A DNA stretch of 64,000 nucleotides from Desulfofundulus kuznetsovii DSM 6115. GTDB taxonomy: Bacteria; Bacillota; Desulfotomaculia; Desulfotomaculales; Desulfovirgulaceae. The translations under genes were made by a program, and so were the position numbers. Position 1 is the stretch's first letter. Each line of letters begins with the position of its first letter. The stretch is from assembly GCF_000214705.1 (NCBI RefSeq), contig NC_015573.1, positions 1,734,911-1,798,910 on the forward strand, written 5' to 3'. This document shows positions 1 through 9,551 of this stretch, piece by piece. The notes under the pieces are model-generated. The model had not been told where the DNA came from. It saw nothing but the letters and a program-made list of their open reading frames with translations, and did no database searches.

Positions 1-261
1 GCTCAAAACTCTGAGGATCCGCCATGTCTTTGGACAAACTCATAGAAGTTGCCTATAGTGGAACAACCGCCTTCTCCACGGCTATTAGCATGCATCTAAG
101 CTTTTCTTTCTACGGGTTCGATCCCCAGTTCATTCGGCCATTCCTTTATCCACCCGGTCATTGCTGCCTGTTTCATTTGGTACCAGCGTTGGCGCTCTGC
201 AGGGTATTCACCCATCTCCAGCTACTGGCATTCAAGCAGCTCTACAACAGTATATCTGCGG
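1..261. other. No intact gene; possible decayed coding remnant
   Basis: I see no intact gene here. On the minus strand a short reading frame (96-215, 39 codons, ending in residues NELGIEPVERKA) is preceded, past one in-frame stop, by more protein-like sequence reading RRYTVVELLECQ. This looks like the decayed end of a gene, but I cannot name the family. It lies downstream of the mannose-1-phosphate guanylyltransferase fragment and may belong to the same rearranged edge of the polysaccharide locus. Confidence 0.3.
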
Positions 262-546
262 TTACCAGGCAGATTGCCGCCCCCGGTTCCCCGGTGTTGT
301 TGCTTCCCGCTGACCGTTCCTGCATTTTTCTTTCACCTGGAAACAGGGAAGGTTAACCTGGGCAACCTTCGAAGATACTTTCCAACAATGTTCCTCAATC
401 AGCCGGTAAATTAAGTCAGCCCGCCAGATAAACATCCCGCTGTTCCACAGGTAGCGGCCTGAAGCCAGAAACTGCCGGGCCTTTTCCGGCCCCGGCTTCT
501 CCGTGAACCTTTCCACCCGGTAAACTGGTATGCCTTCATGCAACAC
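262..546 (-). pseudogene. Mannose-1-phosphate guanylyltransferase fragment
   Basis: About 55 residues match the middle of ManC-type GDP-mannose pyrophosphorylases: the segments YRVERFTEKP, ARQFLASGRYLWNSGMFIWR and the following DLIYRLIEEH are typical of the family. An intact enzyme is about 350-480 residues and would carry an N-terminal nucleotide-binding GGxGTRL motif, which is missing. After residue ~62 the frame no longer resembles the family, suggesting a frameshift, and upstream in-frame sequence continues a little without a start. It is the last element of the minus-strand polysaccharide locus and is almost certainly non-functional. The family assignment is fairly secure; whether the rest lies beyond the window edge cannot be seen. 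Confidence 0.65.
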
Positions 547-625
547 TCCTGAGCACCCGTTTATGACTATGATATGCGGGATAAAAAGAAAAAAGGAAAT
601 TTCATTCTGTTTGCAGTTTTTAAAT

Positions 626-2488
626 CTACCCTACCTGGGCAACTTTATTCCACTTCTCTTTCCTGAAATTTGGAATTAATCCCTGTAATAAAGCGACCGC
701 CTCCTCTTCGGATAACCATCCGGCATTACCCAACACGCTGAGGAAATGGTTCAACTTGGCCGAGTCCACCGGTTCCGGCCGGGCTATGAAAATGCGCTCG
801 TGGCGGGTGGAATTCACTTTTTCCGCACTCGTCAGCAATTCTTCCGAAAGCTTCTCCCCGGGCCGGACGCCCGTAAAAACGATCTCGATATCTTCCCCGG
901 GCTCAAAGCCGGAAAGGCGGATCATGGTTTCGGCCAGCTCGACAATCTTTACCGGCTCACCCATATCCAGCACAAAAATTTCCCCGCCGCGGGCCATGGC
1001 CCCCGCCTGAATAATCAGCTGCACGGCCTCGGGGATGGTCATAAAATAACGGGTCATTTCCGGGTGGGTCACCGTTACCGGCCCGCCGGAGGCAATTTGC
1101 TTCTTAAATATAGGCACCACGCTGCCCCGGCTGCCCAGTACATTACCGAAACGCACCGCCGCAAAACAAGTTTTGCTTTTTAAAGCCATCTCCTGCACAA
1201 CCATTTCGGCAACCCGCTTGGTGGCGCCCATAATGCTGACCGGATTGACCGCTTTATCCGTTGAAATCAGTACAAATGTCCGGACATTACAATCATGGGC
1301 CGCCCTTGCGACATTAAAGGTCCCCCACACATTGTTCTTTAAAGCCTCAAAGGCATTCTCTTCCATAAGGGGAACGTGCTTGTGCGCCGCTGCGTGGAAA
1401 ACAACGTGGGGCCGGTGAACCCCAAACAACCTGTTTATGGAAGCCGCATCACGTACATCAACAATGGCCGGAGCAAGCTCAAGCTCCGGGTAACCTTGGG
1501 ACAACTCCCGGTGAATTTCAAAAATACTGTTCTCCCCATGTCCCAATAAAATCAGTTTTCGAGGATTAAACTGGGCTATCTGGCGGCAAAGCTCAGACCC
1601 GATAGAGCCCCCCGCCCCGGTAACCAGCACGGTCCTGTCCTCCAGATAACCGGCAATTTCCTCCAGGTTCACCTTCACTGGCTCCCGGCCCAGTAAATCT
1701 TCCACTTCAACGTTGCGAATCTGGCTGACCGTAACTTTCCCGTCAATCAATTCGTAAATTCCCGGCAAAATCCGCAGCTTGGCCCCGGTAGGGCGGCAAA
1801 TCTCCACAATTTCCCGGATTACCCTCCCCGGAACGGAAGGCATGGCAATAATGATTTCCTCTATGGCGTACCTGTCCACCAGGCGGGGAATATCTTCGCG
1901 CGTACCCAACACGGGAAGGCCGAACAACTGCATTTTTTGCTTGGCCGGATCGTCATCGACAAAGCCGACCGGCACGTGGTGATGATTGTTCTGGTTGTTC
2001 AGTTCCCGTGCTACCGCCGCGCCCGCTTCGCCGGCACCTACAATCAAAACCGGACGACCTGCGCGAAGCCTGCCAAAATGGATTCCCCTATTTAAAAACA
2101 AGCGCCACGAAAAACGAAAGCCGCCGATCAGGACTACATTCAGCAACCAGGCGATGATAAAAACAGTGCGCGGCAGGGGAAACTTGCCGCCCTCCATATA
2201 AAAATAGGCAAGAGAAATGTTTACAAAGACGCCCGCGGTGACGGCTCCCACAATCGAAAGTAAGTCGCTCACGCTGGCGTACTGCCACATCCTGGCATAC
2301 AAACCGAAGGCATAGAAAGAAATCAACCACACCAGCGTGAAAAGTAAAGCCATAGAACGATAAGAAGCATAGTACTGGGCGGGGATGTTCCCGTCAAAAC
2401 GCAACCAGAGCGCCAAAAGCAGGGCCATGTTGACCAACACGGCATCCGCAAGTATGAATATGAACATCCGCCAGTAGTAACGGGCCAA
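626..2488 (-). CDS. Membrane nucleotide-sugar 4,6-dehydratase (PglF/CapD type)
   Basis: This 620-residue protein has the full architecture of PglF/WbpM/CapD-type dehydratases, which convert UDP-GlcNAc to the 4-keto-6-deoxy sugar at the inner face of the membrane. About four transmembrane helices fill residues 1-130. A first Rossmann segment (VGAGEAGAAVARE, ~150) is followed by a second NAD-binding domain (VTGAGGSIGSE, ~290) and the family's active-site stretch STDKAVNPVSIMGATKR (~410), where Met replaces the usual short-chain dehydrogenase Tyr. Together with the downstream-family neighbours (DegT aminotransferase at 2593-3801 and PglC-type transferase at 5477-6112) it probably starts synthesis of an amino-dideoxy sugar used as the first glycan residue. 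The exact sugar product is inferred. Confidence 0.85.
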   Translation of the reverse strand: MARYYWRMFIFILADAVLVNMALLLALWLRFDGNIPAQYYASYRSMALLFTLVWLISFYAFGLYARMWQYASVSDLLSIVGAVTAGVFVNISLAYFYMEGGKFPLPRTVFIIAWLLNVVLIGGFRFSWRLFLNRGIHFGRLRAGRPVLIVGAGEAGAAVARELNNQNNHHHVPVGFVDDDPAKQKMQLFGLPVLGTREDIPRLVDRYAIEEIIIAMPSVPGRVIREIVEICRPTGAKLRILPGIYELIDGKVTVSQIRNVEVEDLLGREPVKVNLEEIAGYLEDRTVLVTGAGGSIGSELCRQIAQFNPRKLILLGHGENSIFEIHRELSQGYPELELAPAIVDVRDAASINRLFGVHRPHVVFHAAAHKHVPLMEENAFEALKNNVWGTFNVARAAHDCNVRTFVLISTDKAVNPVSIMGATKRVAEMVVQEMALKSKTCFAAVRFGNVLGSRGSVVPIFKKQIASGGPVTVTHPEMTRYFMTIPEAVQLIIQAGAMARGGEIFVLDMGEPVKIVELAETMIRLSGFEPGEDIEIVFTGVRPGEKLSEELLTSAEKVNSTRHERIFIARPEPVDSAKLNHFLSVLGNAGWLSEEEAVALLQGLIPNFRKEKWNKVAQVG

Positions 2489-2592
2489 AGCCTGTCCTCC
2501 TTAAAAGCGGTTCGCTTCTGCTATCTCCTCTTATGGCAAACCTATCCAAGTATTCGACAATAAAATTCCATTTCCTTCTCTAAAGGTAAAGC

Positions 2593-3801
2593 TTACCGTG
2601 TAGCGACCCGAAGAACCTTTTCTACGGCACAGCATGTATCGTAAATATCTTTCTCCGACAGGGTGGGATGGACAAGAAACATTAAAGAAGTCTCGCCCAG
2701 TTCTTTTGCTACTTTTAAACGTTCAGGCGGGCGCAGTCCTTCTTTTTCAAAAGCCTTCTCCAGGTAGATCTCGCTGCAAGAACCGGTAAAGCACGGTATC
2801 CCTTCAGCACATATGGCTGCCATCACCCTATCTCTATTCCACCCGCTTTTTAGGGCTTCAGGACGGATGAAAACATAATATTTGTAATATGCATGTTCAA
2901 TTGATTCCGGCGGCGGGGTCACCCGCAGGGCCGGTAAATTTGCAAAGCATTCCGTGAGTATGGCCGCGTTTCTCCGGCGAACCTGCAACCAGCCCGGCAG
3001 CTTTCGCAAAGCCACCCGCCCGATGGCCGCCTGCATTTCGGTTAGCCGCCAGTTGGTGCCGAAAGATTCGTGAAGCCAGCGAAAGCCGGGGGGGTGCTGC
3101 CGGTGATAAACGGCCTCGTAACTCTTACCGTGATCCTTATAGCTCCAGGCCTTTTCCCAGATTTCCTTACTGTTGGTAGTAAGCATCCCGCCTTCCCCGC
3201 CCGTGGTGATAATCTTATCCTGACAAAAGGAGAAGGCGGCAACGTCACCCAGGGAACCTACCGGACGCCCCTTATAGGTGGCCCCGTGGGCCTGGGCGCA
3301 ATCCTCCACAACAAAAAGCCCCTTTTCCCGGGCCAGTTCGAGAATGGGATCCATATCACAGGGCCACCCCGCCAGGTGCACCGCAATGATGGCTTTCGTC
3401 CTCGGGGTAAGCGCCGCTTTCACGGTCTCAGCAGTAATATTCTGGCTGACCGGATCAACATCCGCCATCACCGGCCGGGCACCCCGCATCACTACACAGC
3501 TTGCCGACGCAATAAAAGTCCGGCTGGTCACGATTACCTCATCCCCCGGACCGATGCCCAGGGCATAAAGGGCCAGCTCCAGCGCCACCGTCCCGTTGGC
3601 GACGGCCACGGCATACTTACATCCAGCGAAGGACGCGAACTCCTGTTCGAACAACCGCCCTTCTTCCCCGGTCCAGTAATTCACCTTACCGGACTTTAGG
3701 ATTGACGTAGCAGCATCAATTTCATCCTGCTCAAAAAAGGGCCAGGGAGGTAAAGGAGAAGTACGAATGGGTTTTCCTCCTTCAATAGCAAGTTTTACCA
3801 T
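2593..3801 (-). CDS. DegT/DnrJ/EryC1/StrS sugar aminotransferase
   Basis: PLP-dependent fold-type I aminotransferase acting on keto-sugar nucleotides. Visible family marks are ANGTVALELAL near residue 70, the Asp region VVEDCAQAHGA (~175), and the PLP-lysine stretch SFCQDKIITTGGEGG (~200). It has 402 residues from the chosen ATG at 3801; a GTG eight codons upstream is in frame but has no ribosome binding site, whereas AGAGGG precedes the ATG. Next to a PglF-type dehydratase it most likely aminates the 4-keto-6-deoxy sugar (PglE-like role). No acetyltransferase (PglD-like) is present nearby, so the final sugar may stay un-acetylated or be finished by another enzyme. Family call is firm; substrate is inference. 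Confidence 0.85.
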   Translation of the reverse strand: MVKLAIEGGKPIRTSPLPPWPFFEQDEIDAATSILKSGKVNYWTGEEGRLFEQEFASFAGCKYAVAVANGTVALELALYALGIGPGDEVIVTSRTFIASASCVVMRGARPVMADVDPVSQNITAETVKAALTPRTKAIIAVHLAGWPCDMDPILELAREKGLFVVEDCAQAHGATYKGRPVGSLGDVAAFSFCQDKIITTGGEGGMLTTNSKEIWEKAWSYKDHGKSYEAVYHRQHPPGFRWLHESFGTNWRLTEMQAAIGRVALRKLPGWLQVRRRNAAILTECFANLPALRVTPPPESIEHAYYKYYVFIRPEALKSGWNRDRVMAAICAEGIPCFTGSCSEIYLEKAFEKEGLRPPERLKVAKELGETSLMFLVHPTLSEKDIYDTCCAVEKVLRVATR

Positions 3802-3846
3802 AACTGAAAAGTCCCTCTTTAACACAAAAATTTTACCCTCGTTTGG

Positions 3847-4521
3847 TTAGAAAGCCTCAGGAAATAATTCCATTAATTCCATGAGAGAAGATATAGTATA
3901 ATGTGGTTTCCCACTTAAAGGTGCTGGGTTTTTAACGTATAATCCTTCCTTACGTTTAACAAAAACGCTTATCATCCCCAATATATTAGGCGCTACGAAG
4001 TCCTTTGTTGGATTATCTCCAACGTAAACCGTGTCCTGCGGCAAGACTCTAAGAATTTCTAGAATACAAAGGAACCCCTTTGTCGAGGGTTTCCAGTATT
4101 GTTGTCCTAAAATATCAGTAAACAACACAGCATCCACGTATTCTTCCAACCCAAGTGCGCTGAACTTATTTATTTGAGTTTTTGCCGGCCCATCTGTAAG
4201 AACTCCAATTCTACACTTACAAGCCTTCCTCATACGTATTAATATTTCTATAGCATCTGAAGATAGTTTAATTTTAGGAGTATGTGTACGATATACTTCT
4301 ACTAATTCCTCAACAGAAAAACCATCGTAACAATTAAGGAGGCGATCAAAAACTCCTCTCTTATTCAGATTAAATTCTTGCCATAGCGCGTCTAAAATCC
4401 GATCCGCAAATATACCTGTTTTCTTAGCAATATAAGCAGATACTGCTTTAAAACCACTCTCTACAAAAGCCATTTCGGGATACAAAGTATCGTCCATATC
4501 AAAAATAATAGCCTTTACCAT
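3847..4521 (-). CDS. HAD-family hydrolase
   Basis: A 224-residue haloacid-dehalogenase superfamily phosphatase. Motif I is at the N-terminus (IIFDMDDTLYPE, nucleophile Asp and the +2 Asp), motif II is GVLTDGP (~100), and the Lys plus GDNPTKDF acidic motif follow at ~150-170. A helical cap lies between motif I and II. Its start overlaps the end of the upstream ATP-grasp gene by 23 bp, so the two are probably translated together and may act on one substrate. Base composition is clearly poorer in GC (roughly 35-43%) than the flanking 626-2488 and 8509-9507 genes, hinting at separate acquisition. The substrate, presumably a phosphorylated sugar or small metabolite of the glycan pathway, is unknown. 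Confidence 0.75.
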   Translation of the reverse strand: MVKAIIFDMDDTLYPEMAFVESGFKAVSAYIAKKTGIFADRILDALWQEFNLNKRGVFDRLLNCYDGFSVEELVEVYRTHTPKIKLSSDAIEILIRMRKACKCRIGVLTDGPAKTQINKFSALGLEEYVDAVLFTDILGQQYWKPSTKGFLCILEILRVLPQDTVYVGDNPTKDFVAPNILGMISVFVKRKEGLYVKNPAPLSGKPHYTISSLMELMELFPEAF

Positions 4522-5473
4522 GATACAATTGATCCTCTCTCAGGAATATCGCATCATCATAACGCATCATAACTAAACCTTTTTCATACTTACCTATTTC
4601 AGCTTCTACGGTTTTGCCTTGGATCAAGTTAATAATCTTACGCGGGAAATCGGCACCCGCTTTATGCGCCAAAGGATATCCCCCACCAAACCTGGGATTT
4701 ATTTCCGTAAACTTCGGTCCATCGTCCGTAATGAAACACTGAATGTTTAACGGGCCAATAGCCTTTAAAACTGTAAAAACCTTTTCAACCCAGGGCCTAA
4801 TAACCTCAAGACCAATTGTCACTGCCCTCTCCACTTCACCACTCCGCACCTTTAATCGCTTACGAGGTACCATACTCAGAATGCGCCCTTCAAAGTCACA
4901 GAGAACATCGGTAGTTACCTCTATACCACCTACTTTTTCCTGCAAGATAAAGTCATCCCGTAGCTTGCTGTAAAACTCAAGCTCATTGAGGTTTCTACAT
5001 TCTACAATACCTAAAGATGATGAACCAAATCGGGGTTTAAGAACCACTGGAAAAGCAATATCGGAAAGATTATCAGTAGTAGTAAAGGTAGATGGTGATG
5101 GGATTCCATGTGAATTAAAAAATTGTGCGGTTCGTAATTTATCCCTACATATATCAATCACCGCAGCAGAAGAAATTAGTACCTGTATATTGAAGTCTTG
5201 AAACCTTTCCTTGGCGCGTGCCAATACTGGTAACTCAGGATCGATGAATGGAATTATGACCCCGATTGTATGTACTCTACAGATTTCCAATAAAGTATCA
5301 ATATATCCCTTCTCAGTCACACGGGGAACTATAAAACCCTTATCGGCACGATAAAGTCCTGGTGCAGTCGGGTCGGCATCGGTGGTCATTACTAGACCTT
5401 GACCACTTAGTGCTTCTTTAAAGAAGTCTATAATAGCGACCCGCCGCCCTATAGAAGTCAACAGTATATTCAT
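4499..5473 (-). CDS. ATP-grasp ligase (CarB-like)
   Basis: A 324-residue ATP-grasp enzyme of the carbamoyl-phosphate-synthase-like group found in polysaccharide clusters. The N-terminal Rossmann-like pre-ATP-grasp part begins MNILLTSIGRRVAIIDFF. The ATP-grasp core includes PVVLKPRFGSSSLGI (~145-160), VTTDVLCD (~205) and the metal-binding EINPRFGGGYP (~275). Such proteins form an amide or peptide-like bond on small molecules, often amino-sugar decorations. It is coupled to the HAD gene by a 23-bp overlap and lies 3 bp after the PglC-type gene, so all three form one low-GC transcriptional block. Function within the pathway is inferred only from context. Confidence 0.75.
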   Translation of the reverse strand: MNILLTSIGRRVAIIDFFKEALSGQGLVMTTDADPTAPGLYRADKGFIVPRVTEKGYIDTLLEICRVHTIGVIIPFIDPELPVLARAKERFQDFNIQVLISSAAVIDICRDKLRTAQFFNSHGIPSPSTFTTTDNLSDIAFPVVLKPRFGSSSLGIVECRNLNELEFYSKLRDDFILQEKVGGIEVTTDVLCDFEGRILSMVPRKRLKVRSGEVERAVTIGLEVIRPWVEKVFTVLKAIGPLNIQCFITDDGPKFTEINPRFGGGYPLAHKAGADFPRKIINLIQGKTVEAEIGKYEKGLVMMRYDDAIFLREDQLYHGKGYYF

Positions 5474-5476
5474 TTG

Positions 5477-6112
5477 TTAGTTATCTCCTTCAACAGTATT
5501 AAAATTTCGCTGTTCATTACCCATAAATTCCGGCATAGTTGCATAACCTTTGGCACTAATACCTTCTCGCCGAAGCACCTTTAAGAACGTTGATCCCAAT
5601 ATCTTAAAATCCAACCATAATGACCAGTTATCCACATACCATACATCAAGCTTGAATTTTTCCTCCCATGTAATAGCGTTTCGCCCGTTTACCTGCGCCC
5701 ACCCCGTAATGCCCGGCTTTACCTCATGCCGGCGGGCCTGCTCCGGAGTGTAACGCTCAAGATATTCCATTAAAAGTGGGCGTGGCCCCACCAGGCTCAT
5801 ATCCCCTTTTAGAACATTAAAAAGTTCTGGCAATTCATCCAAACTAGTACTGCGCAGAAAACGCCCTAAACGGGTCAAACGTAGCTCGTCCGGCAATAGG
5901 TTGCCCCTGCTGTCCCGTTCTTCCTTCATGGTTCGAAACTTATAAATTACAAAAGGTCTCCCGTGCAGACCAGGGCGAACCTGCCGGAATAACACGGGCC
6001 TCCCCATATTCAAACAAATAAAGAGAGCAATTAAAAGCATTACCGGTGCCAAAAGGGCAAGTCCTACCACTGCCCCAATAAAATCCATTAGTCTTTTAAA
6101 GAAAAATCTCAT
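5477..6112 (-). CDS. Initiating sugar-phosphate transferase (PglC/WcaJ-like)
   Basis: A monotopic phosphoglycosyl transferase of 211 residues: an N-terminal hydrophobic re-entrant helix ([21 protein letters not shown]), then [11 protein letters not shown], the catalytic Asp-Glu region [21 protein letters not shown], and VGPRP plus [13 protein letters not shown]. It transfers a sugar-1-phosphate from a UDP-sugar to undecaprenyl phosphate on the cytoplasmic membrane face and so starts each repeat unit. The short form lacking the extra N-terminal membrane domain resembles PglC, which uses diNAcBac-type sugars, consistent with the neighbouring dehydratase and aminotransferase. Which polymer it initiates is not shown by sequence. 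Confidence 0.85.
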   Translation of the reverse strand: MRFFFKRLMDFIGAVVGLALLAPVMLLIALFICLNMGRPVLFRQVRPGLHGRPFVIYKFRTMKEERDSRGNLLPDELRLTRLGRFLRSTSLDELPELFNVLKGDMSLVGPRPLLMEYLERYTPEQARRHEVKPGITGWAQVNGRNAITWEEKFKLDVWYVDNWSLWLDFKILGSTFLKVLRREGISAKGYATMPEFMGNEQRNFNTVEGDN

Positions 6113-6167
6113 AATTGATAATCACACCTTAGTAAACCCAGACTTCCTGCTTTATTAAGCCAACTCT

Positions 6168-8495
6168 CTAAACTCTCACCCTTGCACGCAACATTTGCCG
6201 CACTTGTGAATAATATCTAACCTGTTGATTGGAGCAATCTTCAATAACAACCACCAGAGCATACGGTTCGCGGTCAAAAATATCTTTGGCCCATGGTTCT
6301 ACTGTTCTCGTGATCACGACAAAAAGCTTATTATTCCCCCACCGTGAATCAACCTGGGGCAAATCCCAGGTGGCCGCCTGGACAGTTCCATTATTTCGAA
6401 ACCTTGCCTTGGGGATAAAATTCCCTGCTTCCCGGATTAACTTTTCTCGTTCTTCTCGTGGAGTATACCGGAAAACGCGTACAACATAGTCCAAACTATT
6501 GTTTTTAACGACCCTAAAATTTATTGCACTTGCTTTATAGTTAATCCTGGTCCTGCGAACGAGTGGGGTGTGAGCCAGAGCAACTGTTATCCGCCGCAGC
6601 CTTCTCGCTGGCGGGCCAAAGAAATCCTCCGGCAGAGGAATTTCATAGAAATGGTGGCTTTCCCCCTCTATTTCTTCTTGATTAATTAACGTTACTTTAT
6701 TCTCAAAAGAATATACAACTTTTTCCCAGTCTGGCTTTCCGTAACCAACAACGTTAAATATTTTCTCTAGATCGCCATTAAAAAGATTTATTGTAGCTTC
6801 CGGGCATCTGGAATGAGCTACAATTAATGCCCGCAAAAGGTTGGGACCGGCATCAGGATATCGCCGTAGCAACAATCCGGCCAGGTACGCTATTTTAGGA
6901 GCTGCAAAACTGGTTCCCCGATCAACTTTAAACAAATTACCGGTAGCAAAATTATGCGCGGTACTTATTTCACCAAGCCCATCAGTTGGTCCGGCAACGT
7001 GATTACTAAGCCTGAGGTCTACCGAGAAATTCCCCCCATACTCCACCACCTCAGGTTTAATCGCTTTCCGGGGACCAGGTCCCGTTCGTGTGAAAGGCGA
7101 CGGTTGATCACGACGGGCGATCGGTTGGTATCCCACATCATGAGGATGTCTTTGCCCCATACGTGGTTGCTCATATCTGGCTAAACTGCCCACAGTTAAA
7201 ACATTTAAGGCCGGTGCGGGGTCAATTATCCGTGCTTCGGGAGAGAAAAGATAATCTGGGTATTCTGACCGCCAATTGACCGGAATAACGTCAGTACCCT
7301 CAAAATTTCCGGCTGAAACCACGAAAAGTACCTGGTATTCCCTGGCCAGGCTATCCAGCACCGTTGCCAGCCCCCGAACGTGACCGTCCAGGTATATTTT
7401 GCGTAAATCCCCAAAAGATAGGTTAAATATCCGGCAATTATAGTGTTCAATAAAATATTTAACTGCTGCAATAATATGGTTCTCGACAAAGCCAGTATCA
7501 TTCCGGTTAGCAGCATCTATAATCCGGCCACTAAAAATACGAAACTCTGGTATAAAGCGCCCCTCATTAAGGCACTTCTCAATATCTCCATACAAGGCAA
7601 GACCACAAACCATTGTACCATGACCGGACTCATCTTGCGGCCCCAAACCTGGAAAGAAACTCTGGGCATCGCCAATGGCCGGTGCCAGCAAAGGATGGCC
7701 TGTTGCCACACCGCTGTCGAGGACGACAACACCAGGAGCACCATCCGGCGGGGAAGGAATTTCCGGCAAATCTCTTAAAGACATATGCACCAAGCTTACA
7801 GACAATTGATAACGGGGTGGAAGGTCTACAAGACGAACATCACGATGCAACAGGATTGCCTGAAGCGACTCCCGGGTAACTTTTAACCTGTACATGACGA
7901 TATTTTCCTGGTTAACGCGGTCTATTTTCACTATGTTTTTCTTTGTATACCAGTTTTCGAAATAATTGAGCATTTGTTCCCGCCGCGGCCCCCTCTCCAG
8001 AGGCCAAAGTTCTACATCCACAATAAACGGCTCCTCTTCCGGGATACCCTCCTGGCGAAGTGCAGGTCCCTGGCGATCTTCGGGCGTCCAGCCTTCAATC
8101 CCTTTTACGGCAAAAATTATATCTTTTCTGGTGGGTACCTCGCCACGCGACATTTGTGCCAGCCTTCTTCTGAACTCATCCAGACCTTCTTGAGAAGCAA
8201 AAAGAACTACCAGTTCGTTCCCTTCCTGGCTGACTACCCGAAGGCCCTCAATGCTTTCCAGATCGTCAGGTTGAATTCCAACCGCTTTAATTTTTAACAG
8301 CAGATTGGGGTCAAATCCCGGTTCTTGCTTATCTGCCGTTATGACAACCCTTTCCAGTTGCCGGGAAAGTTCCTGCGCATGAGCCCGTGGATCTGACGGA
8401 ACGGTTACGTTACTTCTCCCCGGTCGAACGCGCCGGGGATTAACCGGCACCAGGCGTTGCAATCTCAAGTGGTTATATCGCTCCAACACAAACAC
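6168..8495 (-). CDS. ietS: IetS-like subtilisin-family (S8) serine protease
   Basis: A 775-residue cytoplasmic subtilase with no signal peptide. The catalytic triad is visible: Asp in VVVLDSGVATGHP (~261), His in DESGHGTMVCG (~292) and Ser in DRGTSFAAPK (~529), with the oxyanion Asn in VVSAGNFEGT. About 250 residues precede the protease domain and about 200 follow, as in IetS proteins. It starts 13 bp after the end of an AAA ATPase gene, the arrangement of the two-gene IetAS module, first described as a plasmid stability/incompatibility pair and later shown to give phage resistance. The exact start is unclear: in-frame GTG (8495), GTG (8489) and TTG (8486) follow AAGAGG closely, and the later ones have better spacing. 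The activation trigger and substrates are unknown. Confidence 0.75.
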   Translation of the reverse strand: MFVLERYNHLRLQRLVPVNPRRVRPGRSNVTVPSDPRAHAQELSRQLERVVITADKQEPGFDPNLLLKIKAVGIQPDDLESIEGLRVVSQEGNELVVLFASQEGLDEFRRRLAQMSRGEVPTRKDIIFAVKGIEGWTPEDRQGPALRQEGIPEEEPFIVDVELWPLERGPRREQMLNYFENWYTKKNIVKIDRVNQENIVMYRLKVTRESLQAILLHRDVRLVDLPPRYQLSVSLVHMSLRDLPEIPSPPDGAPGVVVLDSGVATGHPLLAPAIGDAQSFFPGLGPQDESGHGTMVCGLALYGDIEKCLNEGRFIPEFRIFSGRIIDAANRNDTGFVENHIIAAVKYFIEHYNCRIFNLSFGDLRKIYLDGHVRGLATVLDSLAREYQVLFVVSAGNFEGTDVIPVNWRSEYPDYLFSPEARIIDPAPALNVLTVGSLARYEQPRMGQRHPHDVGYQPIARRDQPSPFTRTGPGPRKAIKPEVVEYGGNFSVDLRLSNHVAGPTDGLGEISTAHNFATGNLFKVDRGTSFAAPKIAYLAGLLLRRYPDAGPNLLRALIVAHSRCPEATINLFNGDLEKIFNVVGYGKPDWEKVVYSFENKVTLINQEEIEGESHHFYEIPLPEDFFGPPARRLRRITVALAHTPLVRRTRINYKASAINFRVVKNNSLDYVVRVFRYTPREEREKLIREAGNFIPKARFRNNGTVQAATWDLPQVDSRWGNNKLFVVITRTVEPWAKDIFDREPYALVVVIEDCSNQQVRYYSQVRQMLRARVRV

Positions 8496-8508
8496 CTCTT
8501 CACGGATC

Positions 8509-9507
8509 TTATAACCTCAATACAATATTCTGCCTTTCCTCCTCACGCTTGCGCGCTTCTTCTACCAGTTCCAGGGTGAGAAACTCCCTTCCTTTGAGAA
8601 CCATTGTTTTAATGGCCCGGATCAGGATGCGCTCGATGTCTGCATGCGAAAAGCCCTTAAACTGGTTAAGAAACGAACGGTCTTCCAGCGGCAGATCGTA
8701 CCGGACACCCCTCAGTTTAACAATCAGCAACTGCCGAATCTGTTCTAAGTTAGGCCGCTCAAAAAACAGTACCTCATCAAATCTACGCCACAAAGCTTTG
8801 TCCAAAAGCCGCTCGTGGTTGGTAGCAGCAATTAAAATACTTTTTCCCCGGAAACCATCCATCATCTGCAAAAAAGAATTAACAACCCGCTTGAGTTCTC
8901 CATGTTCGCCAAGATCATCCCTGGTCTTTCCAATCGCGTCAAATTCATCAAACAAAGCAACACAGCAGCTTGCTTCCAAAAAATCAAATACTTTCCGAAG
9001 ATTGGCCGACGTTTCCCCCAGGAAGGAAGAAACCACCGCATCAAAACGGACAACCGCCAGTTCCAAACCCAATTCGGCGGCCAAAACTTCTGCCGCTAAA
9101 GTTTTCCCGCATCCCGGCGGCCCGCAAAACAAAAGGCGGGAAATAGGTTTTAGACCGTAACTGGCCAGCACTTCGGCACGGCTATTTTCAAGCAACACTT
9201 CTTCCAATATGGATTTGTTAACGTCAGAAAGAACTATGTCCTGCAGATACCGCACCGGCTCACGAACTGCAAGGAGCGGCAATCCCCTTTCTCGGTCCCT
9301 GGGAATATCATACAATACTCTCGGAAAACTTTTTCTACCCGGGTCCGAATGTTCTCCATAAAGGATACGCTCCAGATCATTAGCCAAAAGATGATGATTT
9401 TTTAAGCGCTCTTCCCGGATAACTTCTTCAGCCACCCGGCGAAACTCCTCCCCGCCGTCCCGGGCGCCTATTTTAATCAGCTGCCTCAGCAGCCTACCGC
9501 TTGTCAT
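8509..9507 (-). CDS. ietA: IetA-like AAA+ ATPase
   Basis: A 332-residue classical AAA+ ATPase. Walker A is GPPGCGKT (~131), Walker B is VALFDEFDAIG (~187), sensor 1 is IAATNHERLLD and the arginine-finger region is LWRRFDEVLFF. A lid domain with SHADIERILIRA follows. The N-terminal 100 residues are helical and probably bind the partner. It is translated just ahead of the S8 protease gene with a 13-bp gap, so the pair is one operon; together they match the IetAS defence module in gene order and size. In that module the ATPase is thought to control or feed the protease. The pair sits between polysaccharide genes in the same orientation. Confidence 0.75.
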   Translation of the reverse strand: MTSGRLLRQLIKIGARDGGEEFRRVAEEVIREERLKNHHLLANDLERILYGEHSDPGRKSFPRVLYDIPRDRERGLPLLAVREPVRYLQDIVLSDVNKSILEEVLLENSRAEVLASYGLKPISRLLFCGPPGCGKTLAAEVLAAELGLELAVVRFDAVVSSFLGETSANLRKVFDFLEASCCVALFDEFDAIGKTRDDLGEHGELKRVVNSFLQMMDGFRGKSILIAATNHERLLDKALWRRFDEVLFFERPNLEQIRQLLIVKLRGVRYDLPLEDRSFLNQFKGFSHADIERILIRAIKTMVLKGREFLTLELVEEARKREEERQNIVLRL

Positions 9508-9551
9508 TTTACTTCACCCACCAGGTTATTTTTTCTCTATAAACAGTTCTA

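Noticed and set aside
24..356. 110-codon plus-strand frame at the left edge
   Set aside because: No recognisable domains or ribosome binding site, and it overlaps the manC remnant on the other strand, which has family motifs.
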